Shown one piece after another: positions 10,363 to 28,619 of a stretch of DNA of 64,000 bases. Where the stretch lies: contig JAFREE010000010.1 in assembly GCA_019400425.1 (NCBI GenBank), forward strand, positions 248,001 through 312,000. Reading direction: 5' to 3'. The stretch's first letter is position 1. Each line of letters begins with the position of its first letter. The DNA is from Hymenochaete sp. R1 (taxonomy: Eukaryota; Basidiomycota; Agaricomycetes; Hymenochaetales; Hymenochaetaceae). The position numbers and the translations under genes are program-made. A model generated the notes under the pieces. That model worked only from the letters and a program-made list of their open reading frames with translations. It was not told the origin of the DNA and ran no database searches.

Positions 10363-13300
10363 TTAATGCATTACAATACCAAGACCACTTGTCGAAGAAC
10401 TCGAATTCAATTCCGTTTTCACCTTACCAAGAATGCGCAGGGAAACATCCATCCACTTTTGCTGTCGCTCTGACATGTCTTTCCCACGGAATTTGGCCGC
10501 CAAGTTGTTTGCCAGTCGGCTTCGTAGGAGTTTGAGGACAGCATTTGTTTTGGGCGGCAGACGGTAGCGGATTTTACGGTCGATAGTGACAGTATCGGCA
10601 ATTAGCTATTCCGTTCTGTGAGTGTGGCATAATAATCGACTTCTGAATAGGACCTACTTTAAAGTCGCTGTCGCCACACAGAAGGAGGATGGCCATGTCG
10701 TCAACTGGACCTGTTTCCCAAGCATACAGTCGCTTCGACATCCTAAGAAGCAATGCGAAGTAGCACTAAGCAGAGTGGAAAGAAAACGGAAAAGAAAGGA
10801 TTACATTATGGTGAAGTAGCTTAGATGATTGACACCGAAATCTTGCAGTCGCCTTCCAAAATTGACAGAAGAAGGATGGAAGGCCACCGGTTGATTATTC
10901 CCTAGCGTTCGCATTTGTCCGTCCTGGAGTGAGATCAATTTTGGATACAACCCGGCGCACAGAGCAGCATTCAAAAGAGCCATGTTATCCGCAGTATTCT
11001 GATCGTATTCTGTCGGCACATTGACAAATCGAGTGCGATACCCTCGCGAATATCGAGCGCTAGAAAACGTTATATAATAAAAGTAGCAACCCGTATAATT
11101 GCAACTTACCGATTGAGTTCCTTGATAAAATCTGGTCCGACTGAAATGAAAGCAGAATCTACAAGATACCTGGACGTGTCTGTGGTCAGAAATGGTCTAC
11201 TGCGATATTCTACCACATACCCTAGAAGTTGTTGGCGAAGCTCCTCTATCTGTTGCAGTGTCTATAGTGTGGATGTTAATGATTGTTGCATGCTTAAAAA
11301 GAATGATTGACGAGATCGATTACCTGGTGGCTCAAGTAATTAAGCCTGCAGAATTTCTTGACAAAATTCCCGTTTGCAGAGGCCTTACGCCAACTATTGA
11401 ATACATTGTGTACGGTTAAGAAATCAGAGTCGCCTAGGAGAATAAGAAACATTGTTATAAAAGTGATATATAGTGACACACCTGATTTAAAGCTCGCTTT
11501 CGCTCTGCCAGCTTCGTCCTCTAACCCAAACGGCTTCAGGAAAGGCGATTTGGAGTTAAGCGTGGCCGCGATTGTTAACGCTGGATCCAAACAACGGAAC
11601 ATTGCTGCTATCAACAAGAATTTCCCAAGATGTACATCTGTAGGCAGCTTGCTCAGAAGCCGACCCATCGGAGTGATATCCTCGGTCGTGGTGAGAGCTT
11701 GCACTTCTACCAGCGCTGATATTGCTCGCTGGATATTGACAGATGTTGGCGGATCAAGTGAGCCTGTAAAGATTCCCCTATTATTACCTCGAAATGAGCT
11801 TTTGACTGCTTAACGTACGGGACAGAACGTCTTCAATAGATGACCCTAAGTTGACCTTTAGGATTTTGATACGTAACGCGAGGTCGGATAGACTTCGACA
11901 ATATCAGCTAAGAAGTTAACAATCTTTTCAGACTCTACACGAACCTCAGACGTAGCATCTCCGGAAGAGGATGTTCCGCCATCTGGACATGTCTTCAGTA
12001 TCGTTTATAAAGTGATATTATCAAAGACTCACCAGTTCGTGGCGAGCACGGGAAAATAGGTGGAAGCATATGCCGGCTTGGACACGACCTGCTCGGCCAC
12101 GGCGCTGTGCTGCGTTACTTTTGGCAACGAACGTCTCGACGAGTCGACTTATTTGACGCTTCTCATCAAATCTGTCTCAGGAATCAGCAGACATCAAAGA
12201 GGAAACCAGTCGTATAACCAACCTCATCTCACGATGTTTACCCGAGTCAATCACACACGTAATATCGGGTATTGTGACACCGGTCTCAGCAATATTCGTC
12301 GCTGCCTCGTAGTCAGCACTGTGCTTGTTATTATTGTAGTTTGCCTACCGATAACTATCTTCCGGACACCTGGGGGCGGTATTTCGAATACCACGCTCTG
12401 ATTCTCACTCGATATCGTAGAGTGTAATGGAAATATGCGGAATGCCTCTGAACCAAAGGACGGATGCTCCGATAGCATGTCGTTCAATCTCCGAATTTCG
12501 CCCAATCCTGGCATGAACACAAGGAAGGCCGAAGACATGTGCACTGATTTTGGATCATTACATATACTCTCCAGTAATCGCAAGATCAGATCGTATGGAA
12601 TATGCCTCTCGTCGAAAAGATTCATTGAAGAAACAGTGCTGGCTGAGTAGCGTTGGCCTTGGAACTTTGTCGAGCCCTCGGTGCTGTCTTCGTCTTCATC
12701 TTCGTCATTCGGGGCGAGCTCTTCAGACCAATCGATCGTCTTGTTGCGACGAGACCTGTCATTCACTCAAAACTCCGTGTCAAACCAATGAAATAGCGAC
12801 TAATGCCTAAAACACACACCTCTCTTTGCATAAGGTGATGAACCCGTAACCGACCATCCGGTATACTCCAGCGAGTCTTCAAGATAGCGCACATCTACCG
12901 GGAATGTTCTACCTGGAACCTGTATCGTAGGGCAGCCACCGAAGTAATTGGAGATCTTTTCCGCATCAAGCGTCGCTGACATCAAGATCACTCTTATCAT
13001 TGTTGGCATAAGGTCGGACGATAGACACAGTAGATGAGAGAAGAAGCTTACTTCAGGTCTTTCCGTTGGTTGATCAGCGATTTGAGAACAATCAACAGGA
13101 AATCAGAGTCAATGCTCCGCTCATGAACCTTTGTACCAGATTAAAGGTGAATGTCTGAACATGTAAAGGTCAAGGCGCACCTCATCCACAATAATATGCT
13201 ACAAAAAAACAGAGGTCAGAGAGCATCTCACAGGAAGAAGAAAATGCGCCGCATACGGTGATGTCATCAAACGCTGTCCCTTTTCCGCCAGCACCACTTC

Positions 13301-15963
13301 CACCTTCAAGCATCCTCAAAGCAATACCGTTCGTGACGAAGTTCAAGCGCGTGTTCTTTGAAGTCTGACTCTCAAGGCGAATTGAATATCCGACCAAAGA
13401 TGCATTGGTCCCAAGAGCACCTGGCGGTTCACCCAATTCACTGGACACGCGCTGAGCGAGCGAGATTGCAGAAATCCGCCTTGGCTCAGTCACTGATCAA
13501 AGCATTAACTCGGGCATTATACTGCGTGGACTGGGTACGACTGACCGACGATTTTGCAGGGGATCCCTTGTGAAAGTTGATCTTCCAAAATGAATGTAGG
13601 AAGCTGGGTCGATTTACCACTAAAATCACTGTTAGACAAACAGAAGTTGGGTGTAGCAAAAATTCCTACCAGCCTGTTTCTCCACTCAGTACTATTACCT
13701 GACTCATCTGCAGCATCTCATTTATTGCTTGCCTGTACCCAGCAATAGGAAGGCTAAGGCGTTGCGGCTTTCCAGCCAATGAGCGGCTTATCGCATAATT
13801 ACGCTCTATAAAATGCTTACCAACATCATTTGATAGGAATTGGTACATTGTCGAGCGTAGATATCCGCCATGAGCTGCTGTGGTGAGTATCCCGGTCCAA
13901 ATCTGGTTGAGAAGGTGCTTTGTTTCTGGTCCGCGGTGTTTGCCACTGTCTTCCCCTCCGACTGTTTTAAAACTTAATAGGTACAAGTTCATCATTGGAC
14001 AGAATGGCGTACCTTATCGGAAGTTGATACTTTCTCGTCGATGATGCTCGTTAGCGAACCCCAAATATCACAATTAGCTTTCTCATGCTCGTCCTTTCGC
14101 TTGGCTTCAAGATCGCTCCAAAGATCCCTGAAAACCGGAGGAAGATGTCTAAAGGACGTCTGGGCACCTTTTGGATTCCCAACAGAGCTCCTGAAGCCAT
14201 CCTCAGATGGGTAAGTGAGAGAATGTAACGCCACGGTCGCGACGTATTGCTCCGCCTGCACGTTATCATGGCACGCAACGTCCTCCATCGACCAGAAGCT
14301 GTCCCTGTTTCCCGTCCATCGTATACGAACCGAAGCCCTCTTGACCCGGCTCAGCTCCGATAAGTCGTTATACACCACCGCAGCGTACCTGTCCATTTTT
14401 AGCACGAGATCGGACAGGAGAGACTTTGGTGTCTTTCCGGACCAAATTTTCGGAAAACTCATATCCGTGACTTTAATTGAAGTACCAGAAGGCAAGACTG
14501 TGTCCGTGGGCATTGGTTCAAGGATTCCGAACATGCCTCCTTCTGAAGCATCCTCGCTTTCGTTGTCGCTACCAAAGACATCCTTCGCCGAAGTCACCTG
14601 CTTAATCGTATCGGCGGTTTCCCTCCTGCTCTCTGGATTTTTGACCGATTTGGACACCGCACGTTCTTCAGCATCACCGCGCAAACGAGCCAAGAGCGCT
14701 GATTCGTCCGCTTCCTTCCTTCTCTTCCGGAATTCCTGTTCAGCATCTTTCTCCCGGAAGAAATAATGCTGCTTCACGGTTTCTAAACGTTCCTTCAGAG
14801 ATTTAAGAGATTTATCTTCGGCAGGCGCTGTCTTTGGTCGTTTTTCTCTTGTCATGTCCGTGATACGCATCTTGAGGCGAGCATATTCGGCGTTCGGATC
14901 GTCCTCATCGGAATCATCCTGCGGAGTGCTATCGGTGGTACTCGACGTCTGCGATACCGAAGAATGAGAGTCGCACGACAGTTGTGGTGGCTTCGGTAGA
15001 TCTGGGGTGCCTCCAGTCATTGGAGGGGACGGCGGAGTTCTCATTTCATTGCTCTTTGGTGTAACAGGGAAGCTTGACGACGCAGAAGTCTTTGGGGTAC
15101 ATGTAATGGCCGATCGACTTTCTGCGGCTAGCCGTTCCAAATCCAACTCTTCGACCGAGCAGTTGAGATATAACTACATGATCCAAGAAGAAAAAAGATC
15201 AGCTCTTTGGCATTTCGTACAATTTGTACGAGTCGTACCCAGTCAAGTGCTTGCTCCAGTTCAACTCCAGAAGCCTCTTTCAAGCAACGCAAAACGGTCT
15301 CTTCTGGAAAGTGTAGCCGTCGAAGAATACCATACGTGATGCCCATCTGAGCCAAAGCCTTTTCCCTTAAGGATGCAGAGATCTTTGCCTTGTCTATTCG
15401 AAATAACGTCAGACATTGTTCATTCGGAAACCTGATCGGTGTGCACTTGCCTTGCGACCTCTCCTCAAGCGCTAGTGAGATGACCTCATCTACAATAGCC
15501 TGATCAAGTTCCAGTGAAGGCAGATTCTTGGACATCCGCCTGTCATATTCGATAGTCTAATGCGATGTAATCATTCCCTCATCTGGAGATACAAAAGCAT
15601 AACAATAAGCATAGACATACCTTGAGCGTCCTCAGAACTTCCTTCTCAGTCTTATCCTGCAACTTTTCCACGAGACGCTGCAGTGCAATCACCGCCTCGC
15701 TCTGGACAGGGTCAGGAATTGCTGCATCAGGGCTTGCAGCGTTCTCGGGTTCTTCCACAGGGAGCTCCTCAACGGCAACTGGAGGAGGCGGAGGTTTCTT
15801 CGGAATCGAAGTTGTCGCGAAACTGCCAATCGGTCATGCACACCGCATCGCACCACACATCGAAACGGGATCGAATATGAATACGACGTTCAAAGTCAGA
15901 AGAAGACCTCACTCACCCTCTCTCGACCTTCTTCAACTGCGTCTTCTTCTTTTTAGGCGGCAT
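10363..15963 (-). CDS. DHX29: DHX29/Ucp12-type DEVH-box RNA helicase
   Basis: Large DExH-box helicase. The family includes human DHX29, which helps 40S subunits scan structured 5' UTRs, and fungal Ucp12/YLR419W. The N-terminus is basic (MPPKKKKTQLKKVERG), then a UBA-like segment ending ...ELEQALDWV (exon 15535-15128) and a charged, RWD-like region (15146-13992). The helicase core reads GETG-C-GKSTQ (P-loop split by an intron near 13670-13620), DEVHERSID (motif II, near 13185-13110), SATLDAEKI (motif III, near 12970) and QRRGRAGRVQAG (motif VI, near 12110-12060). The HA2/OB-type C-terminal region ends with LPPKTNAVLKLLRSRLANN near 10560 and a stop at 10363. Many short introns interrupt it; I did not fix all borders. 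Confidence 0.88.
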
Positions 15964-16953
15964 CGCTCCGAGTCAGCTATACGCTACCTCTTTCTTCTTC
16001 GTCTCCTCTCCTCTTATTCCTCCTCGCCTCGCCCACCAAAAAAAAAAAAAGAAAGAAAAGAACAAGCCTCGAGGGCCGTCAAAGTGTTAAGCTTCCTCCC
16101 TTCGTAGAGTCCGCTCTCTCTCAGGTTCGGCGTATGTCCTTTAACTGGCAGGTGTACGAAGCAAAAATGAGCCCAAGCCGTCCAAGCCCAAGCTCAATCT
16201 CAATCCCAAAACCGACACCGAAACCGACGCCTACGCTCAACAAAGTCGGCACGCCGGCAGGAAAGGTAATTCGCTGTTGTGAACCTCTGATTTTATACGA
16301 TACGGACGTGAGAGCGAGTGATGAAGATGTAACTTAGGAAGCATGGGCACAGGGGATGGATCGCAGCAGGTGCAGGTTTGGGTGGAAGAAACTCGAGTCG
16401 AGTGAGAATCCATTGGCACGCGCACATATGCGTACGAAGGGTTTCCAAGATCAGATCGACGATACCGGATACGGGTGGTTAACCCGAACCGGCGTTCACT
16501 GCACATTGCACTGGCCAGTGATTCAGCGTTGCACCGCGCTCCGAGTTTGGAAATTCACATTTGAGCTCATACCACAGACATGGTAAACTTACGCTTTCTC
16601 TTCGTGTGCTTTCCGATGACAGAGGTCGTATTCATATTCTACTATAAATACTGAGAGGAAAGGTACACAGGACACAGGTATGCGCGCCAAGAAGTTAAAA
16701 AAAGGGGGAGGACACAATTACATAGTGTATAGGAGCCTGAGGGATAATGTAAAATGTAATGATCTACAAGCAAGAGCTACTCAGAGGAAGGAGGAGAGGG
16801 GGTTGACAATGGCAATGGCAATGATGAAGATGAAGATGAGGATGATTGATGACGAATGGGAAGAAGGACGATGCAATAATTGTTCATATATAGATACTGT
16901 GGCAGAACATTGTCGATTCCGAAAGCAAAGCGATTGCGGGGGTAGAGAGAGAA

Positions 16954-17011
<58 letters not shown>

Positions 17012-17141
17012 AAGGGGAAAAGGAGAAAAAGAGCAGGGACACACAAATACGAAAAAAAGAAATCCGATGTCATATACAATAACACAAAAAGCGGCAATGA
17101 AGTACAGAACGAAAGTGATCACGAGGGAAGAGACCGTTCCT
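15964..17141. other. Intergenic with a dinucleotide repeat
   Basis: 1178 bp between the helicase start and the INO80 stop. It should hold the helicase promoter and the INO80 3' UTR. Apart from the AG repeat at 16957-17006 and a short run of A near 16038-16050, I see nothing; open frames here lack conserved blocks. Confidence 0.6.
16957..17006. repeat. (AG)25 microsatellite
   Basis: An uninterrupted run of 25 AG units (50 bp), flanked by further purine-rich sequence on the plus strand. It is noncoding and lies just downstream of the INO80 stop codon. Confidence 0.95.
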
Positions 17142-22886
<5,745 letters not shown>

Positions 22887-23769
22887 TGTGTGCCTGGCGT
22901 CGAGGAACGACGAGCACTAATATCAGACAGAAAAAAGGAAAGGAAATGGCGATGGAGAAAAAAAAAGCGAGAGAGAGGGAGAGAGGGAGAGCGTGTGAGA
23001 CAGAGATTGTTCGCAGTGGTTGACGACAAGGCAGAGAGGCGGATATGATATTGAAGTGAATTTAGTGCAAAGGTCGAGTGACGTTTTCTGGCCTGACTTC
23101 CGGGAGGCTGTTCTGAAAATAAGCAAGAACGGGGCGACGCGAAGGGGAGAAGGGGAAGATGTTGGGTGGAGGATGGGAGGAAAGAGAAGAGAGGGAATGA
23201 TGGGGGGCAGAGACGACTGGACGGCTTGGATGGAATATTTTCATTAGTTTTACCACAGAGACTGAGGGAGGACTCGCTCCGACTCAGAGAAGCCGCAACA
23301 ACACATAGTACTAGTACACCCACCCACTCTCTTCCCCTTATTACTGAAATTGCCTTTTTCGGACACTCTCTCTTTCCCCCCCTCTACTCTCTCCTCCCTC
23401 TCAACCCTTCCTCAATCTCACCTGTAACCTATCCTTCCCAACTTTATTCAACATGATATTTCATATTCATAACCTATCTTTCGTCCTTTAACACCGTTTC
23501 TGCACTGTGTTGCCCACCCGGAGAGATGTCATTCCAATCTCTTTTTTGATTGTTGACTGAGTTGATGATGATGATGGGCCGCGCGTTTCAAACTGCGCCT
23601 CTTTAGTCCAAATCCGGCCCTCTCGCTCGCTCATTATACCCCCCTCCCCGACGTATCCCGTTCCCCTCTCATCTCATCATCATCATCATAGATTACGAAG
23701 CACAATCTATTTCTTTTCTTTTTTTTTCACTTCTGAATCTCCAACAGGCTTGTAATATTATCCAGCTCC
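22887..23769. other. INO80 promoter region and fumarase 3' region
   Basis: 883 bp between the INO80 start and the fumarase stop. The INO80-proximal part is purine-rich on the plus strand (GA-rich near 22965-23000), so pyrimidine-rich on the INO80 sense strand, a common fungal core-promoter style. Short ATC/GAT trinucleotide runs occur near 23563 and 23672. No gene seen. Confidence 0.5.
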
Positions 23770-25997
23770 CTACGCCTCATCCGGGTACAACATAAGTTCA
23801 GGTCGTACTTTCTCATCAAATTCCTCAGGCGTCAACAACCCAAGTGCCACCGTCGCCTCTTTCAGCGTCGTCCCTTCCTTGTGCGCTTTCTTCGCGCACT
23901 TGGCCACGTCTAGAGATAGTTCCCACGGATTAGTTTCTGCATACACTACTAAATCGAGTTCCCAGCACTCACTGTCGTATCCAAGATGACCGTTCAGAAT
24001 CGTAGCAAGCATCAACGACTCGTTTAATAACGAGTTAATCCGTTTCTCGTTCGCCCGTATGCCCACCACACAATGGCTTGTAAACGACCGCGCACCGTCA
24101 GCGAGCAGTCGAATGCTTTGAAGCACATTCTTGATGATCACAGGCTTGAACACATTCAACTAAAAGACGTGAGAAATATAAGCCCCTCTTCCGCCTTCTC
24201 GAGCCTTTCCCAAACTCTATCTACAATTACCTCAAAGTGTCCATTCGATCCCGCCACACTGACGGTCGTCTGGTTGCCAATCACCTGCGCAGCGACCATC
24301 GTCAAGGCCTCGCATTGTGTCGGATTCACCTTGCCCGGCATGATACTGCTCCCAGGCTCGTTCTCCGGCAGGCTCAGCTCGCCCAGCCCACAGCGTGGGC
24401 CGGAGCCAAGGAACCGAATGTCGTTGGCGATCTTCATCAACGACACGGCGACGACGTTGAGTGCGCCGTGCGCCTCGACGAGCGCATCGTGCGCTGCGAG
24501 GGCTTCGAACTAAAGATTCAATGCAACTTCACAAAATGCCATCACGTCTAATATTAGCGCACGACACACCTTGTTCGGAGCAGTCTTAAAGTCATAACCG
24601 GTCAGCTTCGAGATCTCGGCTGCGACCTTGACGTCGAAGCCTTTCTTAGTGTTGAGGCCCGTGCCAACAGCCGTCCCACCCTGCGCGAGAAGGCTCAGGC
24701 GGGGGATGGTGGCCTTGACGCGTTCGATGCCGTTCGTCAGTTGTTGCACGTATCCGCTGAACTCCTGGCCAAGGGTCAACGGCGTGGCGTCCTGGCGCGC
24801 TTTGAATTAGCCATTGCATTGATAACATTGGAAGGTAATGATGAGATATACTCACCTGCAAGTGCGTCCGACCGATTTTGATGATGTCCTTGAACTCGTT
24901 CGCTTTTGCGTCCATGACATCCCGAAGTTCCGCCAATGCGGGTAAGAGCGAACCGTTTATCTCCATGACAGCTGCGACGTGCATCGCTGTCGGGAACCTG
25001 TATTGTACAACCTCGAATCAGTACCCCCAGCCCAAATCCACTTTTGCCCTCGAGAGCCTCTTCGCCCAAGAAAAGCAAACGCACGTATCATTCGAGCTTT
25101 GGCTCATATTCACATGATCATTCGGATGTACAGGCTTCTTCGACCCAAGCTCGCCACCCAAAATCTCGATCGCGCGATTCGAGATGACCTCATTCGTGTT
25201 CATGTTGCTCTGCGTGCCGCTCCCGGTCTGGAAGACGACGAGCGGGAAGTGGTCGATGAGTTTGCCTGAGATGACCTGTTGTCGCCATTATTCAATATCA
25301 GTATCGCGCATCGAGACGGTGTCACTTGATCTTAGAAAACACTGGCGAGCGAGCGAGCGAGCAAGCACACTAACCTCGTCTGCGGCCTTCTGGATCGCCT
25401 CCCCGATTTTGGGATCCAGCCCATATGAGGTGTTGGCAATAGACGCGGCCTTCTTGAGGATACCGAACGCCTTGATGAGCGGCGGGGGCAAACGTTCCGT
25501 CGGACCGCCAATATCGAAATTCTGTAGAGACCTAGGATTGCATTGGAACCAATCGCCCCCTCAATTTCTGAAATAATGCACGCAGAGACGAGTGGCGACG
25601 ATAACGTACCTCTGAGTCTGTGCGCCCCAGTATCGATCCGAAGGGACCTGGATATCGCCAAACGTGTCCTTCTCCGCCCTGAACTGAGTCTATAGTACCA
25701 GCAGCGAGCAACACAATGTCAGATTCCATAACTTCAAATTCCTTTCTTTTCTTCATCACACATAATCGCCACTTACCATAATACGTGCAGTAGAAGCGAA
25801 CGATCGATGTAAAAGCAAGGCGCGTTGCGTTGAAGATGAAGTCCGGGGCAGCTGTAAAAGGAGGTATATCACATGAGGAAATCGGACTGGACTGGACTGG
25901 ACTGGACTGGACTGGACTCTGGAGCCCCGGAAAGAACCTAAATCGAGAGAAGACGTACGGATTTGGATGCAATTCGGAGTTGTCTTGCGCGGTGCAT
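23770..25997 (-). CDS. FUM1: Fumarate hydratase, class II, mitochondrial
   Basis: Converts fumarate and water to malate in the TCA cycle; fungal enzymes of this class usually work in both mitochondria and cytosol. Exon 1 (25997-25959) and exon 2 (from 25851) encode a basic, Ser-rich presequence ([13 protein letters not shown], then [18 protein letters not shown]). The mature part starts [24 protein letters not shown]. Conserved blocks: [19 protein letters not shown] and [15 protein letters not shown] (exon near 25203), the family signature [16 protein letters not shown] (24446-24156), and a C-terminal NGHLGYD...[15 protein letters not shown]. Introns are many and short. It is head-to-head with PEX11. 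Confidence 0.95.
25345..25362. repeat. Short GCGA tandem repeat
   Basis: About four and a half GCGA units inside an intron of the fumarase gene. Confidence 0.8.
25884..25918. repeat. (GGACT)7 pentanucleotide repeat
   Basis: Seven perfect GGACT units (AGTCC on the transcribed sense strand). They fill a third of the 107-nt first intron of the fumarase gene (25852-25958). Confidence 0.95.
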
Positions 25998-26571
25998 GGT
26001 CGCTATTGTTTTTTTTCCTCGTCGGATATTAGAGAATTAAGTCTAAGTCAAGTCAAGAAGGAGAAGAGGGTGGCAAGGAGATTTCTAGAGGGTATGAGTT
26101 GGCGTTGGCGGAGAGGAAAAAGAGGAGAAAAAGCTGGCGAATAGAAACCGAGGAGGTCGCTGTTGGCATCCCGTCGGAAGTAATCGGGCACGCGCAAACA
26201 GCCCAGCAAGCAAGCCAAAGCTGAGCATAATACGGGAGACGAGGCATATATTAATATTTCAAAAAACAAACCTTTGACCAGCCAACGCATCCTCATCCTC
26301 GAGCGAATCCGAGTCTACCATCCCGGTTGTCGTTTGAATTCTGCATTCCTCATCATCATGCAATTATCTCTTTGGAGGCACCGGCGTTTGAAGCGAGGCG
26401 CTCAAGCTTTCTTCACGTGAAATTCCTCTACGACTCTCACAGGCACAGGCTCTACCACCACTGAAAACCAAACCCAAGCAAGCGGATGTCCGCATCTCTC
26501 GCTCTCGCGCCGTCCTTTCTCCTTCCCCCAGTCTCTACTCATACCTCTACCTAATCATCTCAGCTTTCGCA
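25998..26571. promoter_or_regulatory. Divergent FUM1/PEX11 promoter region
   Basis: 574 bp between the ATGs of fumarase (minus) and PEX11 (plus), so both promoters must lie here. A pyrimidine-rich stretch (26490-26560) precedes the PEX11 ATG. No distinct operator was recognised. Confidence 0.5.
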
Positions 26572-27694
26572 ATGACCACCCTTGCTGCGCAGGTCGTCCT
26601 GCACCCAACGGCTTCTCAATCTCTCAAACTGCTTGGTACAACTGTCGGTCGTGATAAGGTGTGTGTCACATCATCTCTCAGGATTGACAAGGCAAGATAC
26701 GGCGGATTTAACACACGACACGACCCACTTAGATCTACAGGGCGATCCAGTACTTTGCGCGTTTCTTTGCCTGGTATCTCATCAAGACGGGACACAATGT
26801 CGAGGCTACCCGTTGGGAGGCACTCAAGTCTCACTTGGGTACAGGCAGGAAGCGTACGTGGATTACACCTTGTACTGTAGGCTGTTTGGTTCTCATATCG
26901 GTACATTGACAGTGATGAGGCTGGGAAAGCCGTTGGAGCACCTGCAGGCGGCTCTCAGAGCTGCGAGTGTTGTCGGTCGTCCTGGCGAACAGACAACGAC
27001 AGTCCTCAGGCAGCTCTCCTTCGCCGCGTACCTCGTCTTCGATGCCGCAGTCTGGGTCAGTAGCACTCATCCCCCCTCCCACTCTAAGCGATCATTAATA
27101 CATACTGACACTTCCATCACCAAGGCTAACTCCGCAAAATTCATAACCCTGTCCAAAGAGACCGCACAGAAGTTCAACAGGAGAGTGTATCGTTTCTGGT
27201 TCTTCGGGATCCTCTTCAGCGTGTGCCACGGCCTCCTCAAAGTAAGTTCCGCCTGGCTCTCACGTAACTCTGAACGTAACTCACAATGACACAGGCAGGA
27301 AGACTAGCTACCGAGGCCAAGAAACTCAGTAGCACGCCGTGGGGCGAGAAGGGTAGCGACGAGGCAGCGCGCAGCGCCAAGCTTGTGTCCGTCGAGAAGT
27401 AAGTCGGTTTCCGTGCGCATCGGCACAAGGAACACATAATCTGATCGAGCTCTACTTTTTTTCAGGGAGCGGGCGGTTGTTCGATACCAGTTTATCATCG
27501 ACCTCCTTGACATTTGGATCCCGGCGACTGGGATTGGCTACGTGAACGCCAACGACGGCGTCCTTGGTGTATTTGGGTATGATACTTTCCCCGATCCTCA
27601 TGATATTATCGAGCTAAAGCAAATGCATATTTTCAGATTTATCTCGTCCATAATGGCCCTTCGAACACAATGGGCTGCCGCAGCGTCCAAATGA
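26572..27694 (+). CDS. PEX11: Peroxisomal membrane protein Pex11
   Basis: Peroxisome proliferation and fission factor of the peroxisomal membrane. Start MTTLAAQVVLHPTASQSLKLL carries the N-terminal amphipathic region; the next exon gives IYRAIQYFARFFAWYL, typical of Pex11. Further blocks are RLGKPLEHLQAALRAA, NRRVYRFWFFGILFSVCHGLLK and, at the C-terminus, YQFIIDLLDIWIPATGIGY, a hydrophobic membrane segment, with the end at ...AAAASK. At least five exons are needed; introns near 26658, 27055, 27241, 27400 and 27576 are short and start with GT. Confidence 0.92.
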
Positions 27695-27862
27695 TCATAT
27701 TTTCTCCACTATGACTGTGGTGGGAGAAGTTAATTATAATCGCCTTCTATTTCTTGCTTTATCAATCCGATTATATTTATGGGAATGAGAATCCGTGTTG
27801 TGCTGAACATGGTTCCGATGAAATGATTACCCATAATCTCTTCTTTCCAAAACGAAGAGGCA

Positions 27863-28335
27863 CTATGGCTTCGCCTGCATTCTCTCCTGAAATTTTTTGA
27901 TATCTCGCAGACGAACATACTCGGCCTTCACTCGTTCCATACTCTCCGGGCTGGTACTACGAACGAACAAACAACCAATTAAACGAAAAATAATCAGCGT
28001 CCAAGAGAACCTTCTTTTTGAAAAGGAAAGAAAAATTAGAATAAAGTAACGCACTATTGGAACATGCATTCTTGCACTTTCTTGTATTCGCCTTTACACG
28101 ACCACATAAGTGAAATCGTTCTTCCCTGAGTGCACGCTGCGAATTCTGCAACAGAAAGCGCCCCAAAGAAATCAGTTAGCGCAACGAATAGTCATGATAT
28201 CCCCTTCCCCCCTCTCTTCTCCACACAGAACCGACGAAAGGCCGAACCTTTCACCAAATCATCGCATTCCTTGATCGCGCGGTCTTTCGTGCTCTTTTCG
28301 AGATACTCCTCCTCTCGCCGAGAGAGGGCGTTCAT
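27863..28335 (-). CDS. CMC1: Cmc1-like twin CX9C mitochondrial protein
   Basis: Small intermembrane-space protein needed for cytochrome c oxidase assembly. Exons 28335-28248 (88 nt), 28145-28055 (91 nt) and 27956-27863 (94 nt) join to 273 nt, 90 residues. Two CX9C motifs are clear: CDDLVKEFAAC spans the first splice junction and CKGEYKKVQEC lies in exon 2. The start MNALSRREEEYLEK and the helical end ESMERVKAEYVRLRDIKK match the Cmc1/Cmc2 family, oxidised by the Mia40 pathway on import. Start chosen as the first ATG after an upstream stop-free but unconserved stretch. It is divergent from LIP5, 284 bp away, and convergent with PEX11 (168 bp). Confidence 0.88.
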
Positions 28336-28619
28336 TGAAGTTCGCAAAAGCAAGTAGAAAAGGAAGCACGCAAATGTGAATGTGAAGTGAAGACGCCGAC
28401 GCCGACGCCAATCCGCGCGCTTCCGAGTCTCCGAGAAAGTCAGCATCACGTGGCCCTTAGGCTCACCAATAAGCCGCTCACTTCGTAAATGATTCATTTG
28501 ACTTACATTAGTGCTTTGCTTACACCGATACCACCACCCCGTCTCCAACGTTCAGCACGGGTAGCATCGTTCGCTCTCGGACTTCGGATCTTGGAGGGGA
28601 AAAACATCAGAGGTCGTCG

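Noticed and set aside
15622..16107. 161-codon plus-strand frame
   Set aside because: It lies antisense to the first exons of the DHX29-type gene and has low-complexity sequence only.
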